Source of the DNA: JANXVY01 sp040080145
Lineage (GTDB): Bacteria; Pseudomonadota; Alphaproteobacteria; Rhizobiales; Hyphomicrobiaceae
DNA: 64,000 nucleotides
Reading direction: 5' to 3'
NCBI GenBank assembly: GCA_040080145.1
Contig: JBEBJA010000074.1
Coordinates: forward strand, 62,001-126,000
Shown here one piece after another: positions 60,605 to 64,000 of the stretch. Both the position numbers and the translations under genes were made by a program. The notes under the pieces are model-generated. The model was given only the letters and a program-made list of their open reading frames with translations, had not been told where the DNA came from and made no database searches. Within the stretch, counting starts at the first letter, position 1. Each line of letters starts with the position of its first letter.

Positions 60605-62341
60605 ATGACCCAGAGTCCGACGCAGACGCTTAAGATTGCCCTTGCCCAGTTGAACCCCATCGTCGGCGACCTCGCTGGCAACGTGGCGAAGCTGCGTGCT
60701 GCCCGCACGGAGGCGGCAAAACTCGATGCCGACCTCGTCGTGTTTTCCGAGCTGTTCCTCACCGGCTACCCGCCGGAGGACTTGGTTCTAAAGCCAGCCT
60801 TCCAAGCTGCGTCGCGTGCAGCGCTAGACGATTTAGCGGCAACGCTTGGTCCTGGTCCCGCCGTTCTTGTTGGCACGATTTGGTCCGAGGATGGCCACCT
60901 CTACAACGCGGTAGCGCTGCTGGATGACGGCAAGATCGCCGCCGTTCGCACTAAGGTCGATTTGCCGAATTACGGCGTGTTTGATGAGAAGCGCGTATTT
61001 ACTGCCGGGCCGTTGCCGGGACCGATCCCGTTTCGTGGGGTCCGCATTGGGGTGCCGATCTGCGAAGACATCTGGACGGAGGACGTTTGCGAGTGCCTGG
61101 CTGAAACAGGTGCTGAGCTTCTCATTTCGCCCAATGGTTCGCCGTTTGACTGGAAGAAGCCCGACGTCCGTATGAACGTGGCCGTCGCCCGTGTGACGGA
61201 AACTGGCTTGCCGCTGATTTATCTCAACCAGATCGGCGGGCAGGACGAACTCGTGTTCGATGGTGCCTCGTTCATTCTCAATGCCGACTGTAGTCTCGCC
61301 GCACACCTTCCGGCATGGCGCGAGGCTCTCGTTGTGACGCAATGGTCGGGCTCCAACGGCAAGTGGCAGTGCGCCAAGACGACCGTCGCGCCGATCCCAG
61401 AGGGCGAAGCCTCGGCCTATCAGGCCTGTGTTTTGGGTCTCGCCGACTATGTGAATAAGAACGGCTTCCCTGGTGTTGTGCTTGGCCTGTCCGGTGGCAT
61501 CGACAGCGCGTTGGTGGCCGCCATTGCAGTCGATGCGCTTGGTCCAGACCGCGTACACGCCATTATGATGCCGTCGCGCTATACCTCCGACGATAGCCTC
61601 CACGACGCCGCCGATTGCGCGAAGGCGCTCGGCATCCGTTACGACAAGATTGCGATTGAACCGGCGACAGAAGCCTTCAAATGGAGCCTCAAGCCGCTGT
61701 TTGGCGACCGCGCGCCTGACATTACCGAAGAAAACATCCAGAGCCGTGTGCGCGGTTCCATGCTCATGGCGATGTCCAACAAGTTCGGCGCGATGGTGCT
61801 CACCACCGGCAACAAGTCTGAAATGAGCGTCGGTTATGCCACGCTGTATGGGGATATGAACGGTGGCTATAACCCGATCAAGGACCTTTACAAGCTGGAG
61901 GTCTACCGGCTCTCCCAATGGCGTAACTCAAACGTGCCGGCAGGCGGCAAAGGTCCTGGCGGCGTCGTGATCCCGGACCGTATACTCACCAAGGCTCCGA
62001 CCGCTGAATTGCGTGAAAACCAGACCGACCAGGACAGCCTTCCTGCGTATGAGGTGTTGGATGACATCCTCACCTGCCTCGTGGAACAGGAAATGCCGCT
62101 CGCGGATATCATCGCGCGCGGTCACCCTGCGGAAACCGTCGCCAACGTCGCCCGTCTATTGAACATCGCTGAGTATAAACGCCGCCAAGCCGCTCCCGGC
62201 GTCAAAATCTCCGCCCGCAACTTCGGCCGCGACCGCCGGTATCCAATCACGAACAAGTTCCGGGAAGATATCTCGTCAAAAGCCGCCGCCACCCCCGCCC
62301 CCAAAATCGCCAAGCCGAGGGCGGAGAGCGGAGGGGATTGA
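60605..62341 (+). CDS. nadE: Glutamine-dependent NAD(+) synthetase
   Basis: A 578-residue two-domain enzyme. The N-terminal nitrilase-like glutaminase (residues 1-270) has the catalytic Glu in VFSELFLTGYPPEDL, the Lys in RTKVDLPNYGVFDEKRVF and the Cys in GVPICEDIWTEDV. The C-terminal synthetase holds the PP-loop LGLSGGIDSALVAAIAVDAL (about residues 295-314) and LTTGNKSEMSVGYATLYGD. The start is the ATG at 60605, matching the family's N-terminus; upstream in-frame codons read as non-coding. Confidence 0.95.
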   Translation: MTQSPTQTLKIALAQLNPIVGDLAGNVAKLRAARTEAAKLDADLVVFSELFLTGYPPEDLVLKPAFQAASRAALDDLAATLGPGPAVLVGTIWSEDGHLYNAVALLDDGKIAAVRTKVDLPNYGVFDEKRVFTAGPLPGPIPFRGVRIGVPICEDIWTEDVCECLAETGAELLISPNGSPFDWKKPDVRMNVAVARVTETGLPLIYLNQIGGQDELVFDGASFILNADCSLAAHLPAWREALVVTQWSGSNGKWQCAKTTVAPIPEGEASAYQACVLGLADYVNKNGFPGVVLGLSGGIDSALVAAIAVDALGPDRVHAIMMPSRYTSDDSLHDAADCAKALGIRYDKIAIEPATEAFKWSLKPLFGDRAPDITEENIQSRVRGSMLMAMSNKFGAMVLTTGNKSEMSVGYATLYGDMNGGYNPIKDLYKLEVYRLSQWRNSNVPAGGKGPGGVVIPDRILTKAPTAELRENQTDQDSLPAYEVLDDILTCLVEQEMPLADIIARGHPAETVANVARLLNIAEYKRRQAAPGVKISARNFGRDRRYPITNKFREDISSKAAATPAPKIAKPRAESGGD

Positions 62342-62361
62342 CCTTCTATGTAAGGCATTGC

Positions 62362-62390
62362 TTGACACATAGTGTGTCGTCGGCATACAT
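62362..62390 (+). promoter_or_regulatory. Probable higBA promoter with overlapping palindromic operator
   Basis: TTGACA (62362-62367) as -35 and ATACAT (62385-62390) as -10 are 17 bp apart. GACACA-TAG-TGTGTC (62364-62378) overlaps the -35 and spacer, as expected for autoregulation by the antitoxin. Confidence 0.55.
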
Positions 62391-62461
62391 TGGATCGCCA
62401 GCGCCTCGTGGGACATCAGGGGCGGAGAACGCGATGAAACTTACTTTAAGGATGTCCCAGC

Positions 62462-62740
62462 ATGATACGATCTTTTCGCAGCCGCCCGTTGAAACGGCTC
62501 TGGGTTAAGAATGACGCATCCGGTCTTCCCTCAAGCCATCGAATCAAGATCGAGATGATTCTCGACCGGCTAGATGCAGCAGTCTTACCGGGCGACATGA
62601 ATATTCCAGGTCTCGACTTTGACTTTTTGAAAGGTGACAGCATGGGGCGCTACGCGGTGAAGGTGTCTGCCAACTATCGCATCACTTTCGGTTGGGATGA
62701 TAGAGACGCAATCGATATTGATTATGAAGATTATCACTAA
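62462..62740 (+). CDS. higB: HigB/RelE-type toxin
   Basis: A 92-residue toxin of the plasmid-maintenance killer (HigB) type, an mRNA interferase acting on ribosomes. It shows IRSFRSRPLKRLWVKNDASG at the start, MNIPGLDFDFLKGDSMGRYA in the middle, and YAVKVSANYRITFGWDDRDA near the end, with the basic and aromatic residues common to the fold. It precedes higA, the usual inverted toxin-first order of Hig systems. An AAGG about 10 bases upstream is its ribosome binding site. Confidence 0.9.
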   Translation: MIRSFRSRPLKRLWVKNDASGLPSSHRIKIEMILDRLDAAVLPGDMNIPGLDFDFLKGDSMGRYAVKVSANYRITFGWDDRDAIDIDYEDYH

Positions 62741-62760
62741 CTGTAGGGTAAGGAGGCGAC

Positions 62761-63072
62761 ATGGTTGACTATCCCAGGCGGTCGCAAGACCGCTGCCCCA
62801 CGCACCCTGGAGCATTCCTTCGCGAGATTATATTGCCTGCACTGGGCTTGCCGAAGACCGGGATTGCGAAAGCGCTCGGCGTGTCACGGCAGACGCTTTA
62901 CGATATCCTTTCGGAAAAGCAACCGGTCACGCCTGCGATGGCCGTGCGGTTATCGGCAGCTTTCGATACGACGGCTGCATCCTGGCTTGCCATGCAGAGT
63001 GCCTACGACCTCTGGCACGCCGAACGCCAGATCGATACGAGTGGGATGCCCCGCTTGAAGGCCGCTTCCTAA
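62761..63072 (+). CDS. higA: HigA-type antitoxin
   Basis: A 103-residue antitoxin with an Xre helix-turn-helix. The family opens with THPGAFLREIILPALGLPKT, followed by KALGVSRQTLYDILSEKQPV (the DNA-binding helices) and RLSAAFDTTAASWLAMQSAY. It neutralises HigB and represses the operon, probably at the palindrome at 62364-62378. The ATG is 20 bp after higB with AAGGAGG upstream. Confidence 0.93.
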   Translation: MVDYPRRSQDRCPTHPGAFLREIILPALGLPKTGIAKALGVSRQTLYDILSEKQPVTPAMAVRLSAAFDTTAASWLAMQSAYDLWHAERQIDTSGMPRLKAAS

Positions 63073-63090
63073 GTCCCAAAAAGGGAAGGG

Positions 63091-63136
63091 GTTTGGGGAA
63101 ACTCGTTTCCCCAAACGGGTTCGGGCGGTAGCCCGA
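63091..63136. terminator. Palindromes between convergent higA and the mutase gene
   Basis: GTTTGGGGAAAC (63091-63102) pairs perfectly with 63105-63116 over a 2-base centre. TCGGGC (63121-63126) pairs with GCCCGA (63131-63136). They probably end both convergent transcripts, although no long T-run is present. Confidence 0.55.
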
Positions 63137-63147
63137 GTGCGCAGCGC

Positions 63148-64000
63148 TCAGATTTTCTGATTGTACGCGCCGACTTCGGGGTACTTGGCGAGCGTTGCGT
63201 CGAGGTCGGCGAAGATGGCGCGCATATTGGCTTCGCTGACGGGGCTTTCAACCACGACGACCAGTTCCGGCTTGTTGGACGAGGCGCGGATGAGGCCCCA
63301 GGTGCCGTCTTCGAGGACGACGCGGACGCCGTTGACCGTAATGCAGTCCATGACTTTCTGACCGGCGACCTTGCCGCCTTTGGCAAGCACGTCCTTATAG
63401 TGGGCGATGACCTGATCGACGATGCCGTACTTGGCTTCGTCGGCGCAGTGCGGCGACATGGTGGGCGATCCCCAGGTCTTGGGAAGCGCGTTCTTCAAGT
63501 CGGCGAGCGTTTTGGTGGGCGCGCGGTCGAGCATGTCGAGCACGGCGAGGCCTGCGACGAGGCCGTCGTCATAGCCACGGCCCAGCGGCGGCTGGAAGAA
63601 GAAGTGGCCCGACTTTTCAAAGCCGACGAGCGCTTTAATCTCGTGAGTGTAGCGCTTCATGTAGGAGTGGCCTGTCTTCCAGTAGACCGTCGTCGCGCCC
63701 TGAGCCTTCAAGACGGGGTCTGTGAGGAACAGGCCGGTGGACTTCACGTCGGCGACGAACTTGGCGTTCTTGTGGATTGCCGAGATGTCTCGGGCGAGCA
63801 TGACGCCCACCTTGTCGGCAAAAATCTCATCGCCTGTGTTGTCGACGACGCCGCAGCGGTCGCCGTCACCGTCGAAGCCAAGGCCCACGTCGGCTTTGTG
63901 CTTGTTGACGGCATCCGCCATGGCATGAAGCATCTTCATGTCTTCGGGGTTGGGATTGTAGCGCGGGAAGGAGTGGTCGAGTTCGACGTCGAGCGGAATG
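63148..64000 (-). CDS. Phosphomannomutase/phosphoglucomutase (5' partial)
   Basis: The frame stays open to the right edge of the window, so the N-terminal part with the phosphoserine loop is missing. The visible 284 residues hold the metal-binding LGFDGDGDRCGVVDNTG (three aspartates), the sugar-binding FEKSGHFFFQPPLGRGYDDG and the C-terminal phosphate-binding RASSNKPELVVVVES. This is the ManB/AlgC alpha-D-phosphohexomutase family, interconverting hexose 1- and 6-phosphates for envelope sugars and storage. It converges with higA. Confidence 0.9.
   Translation of the reverse strand, partial: IPLDVELDHSFPRYNPNPEDMKMLHAMADAVNKHKADVGLGFDGDGDRCGVVDNTGDEIFADKVGVMLARDISAIHKNAKFVADVKSTGLFLTDPVLKAQGATTVYWKTGHSYMKRYTHEIKALVGFEKSGHFFFQPPLGRGYDDGLVAGLAVLDMLDRAPTKTLADLKNALPKTWGSPTMSPHCADEAKYGIVDQVIAHYKDVLAKGGKVAGQKVMDCITVNGVRVVLEDGTWGLIRASSNKPELVVVVESPVSEANMRAIFADLDATLAKYPEVGAYNQKI

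Noticed and set aside
60833..61918. Minus-strand open frame of 361 codons opposite nadE
   Set aside because: Antisense to clear nadE motifs; His/Arg-rich sequence without any domain.

Overview
The window is about 64 kb of chromosome from a GC-rich alphaproteobacterium, probably Hyphomicrobiales-like or a near relative; I cannot name the genus. The evidence is family content and gene order. It has the lepB-rnc-era-recO block next to acpS and pdxJ, a combined Rsh (p)ppGpp enzyme beside rpoZ, an NDUFS4-type complex I accessory subunit (alphaproteobacteria and mitochondria), an ELM1-like protein, a class I PHA synthase, and a class II GlpX grouped with homoserine dehydrogenase and an AlaC/LL-DAP-type aminotransferase. 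Most of it is housekeeping and central metabolism with tight 4-bp overlaps between genes. I saw no phage, insertion sequence, CRISPR array or rRNA.

Layout. 1-9.7 kb: partial DUF2339 membrane protein, a tandem PilJ-domain periplasmic protein, a DHFR-like protein, FadL porin, a CPBP membrane protein coupled to a 2OG-Fe(II) oxygenase, an ELM1-like protein, an Lrp regulator and a P450. 9.7-20.4 kb: glpX/hom/aminotransferase, phaC, zinc peptidase YpfJ, a papain-like orphan, gph and gabD. 20.4-22.4 kb: a lower-GC three-gene cassette (membrane-anchored coiled-coil ParA ATPase plus two small paralogous proteins) lying between gabD and rpiA. 22.5-31.7 kb: rpiA-gor, the queE-queD-queF queuosine genes, tex, a Pnkp-like phosphatase with a ruined kinase domain, cobS and cobT. 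31.7-39.4 kb: glycolate oxidase glcD-glcE and glcF, interrupted by a thioesterase and a SET-domain gene, with a divergent LysR regulator and a lone LutA-type protein. 39.4-43.3 kb: complex I subunit, tRNA-Pro, DUF192, a double cold-shock protein, glyoxalase and a flavoprotein. 43.5-47.9 kb: sulfate assimilation cysH-cysD-cysN and a TauE/SafE permease. 47.9-58.1 kb: rsh, rpoZ, yceI, an SDR, recO, a repeat array, era, rnc, lepB, acpS, pdxJ and DUF2062. 58.4-64 kb: class II DAHP synthase, nadE, a HigBA toxin-antitoxin pair and a partial phosphomannomutase/phosphoglucomutase.

The two things I would look at first are (i) an array of four bulged inverted repeats directly upstream of recO (53175-53499), arranged as two inverted doublets whose sequences have diverged while the fold is kept, and whose first foot covers the probable recO ribosome binding site; and (ii) the ParA-like cassette at 20425-22408, whose two small proteins share a domain and which matches no system I recognise. 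Also notable are a terminator lying inside the signal-peptide codons of the DUF192 gene, 15-bp-spaced direct repeats upstream of cysH, and the degenerate Pnkp.
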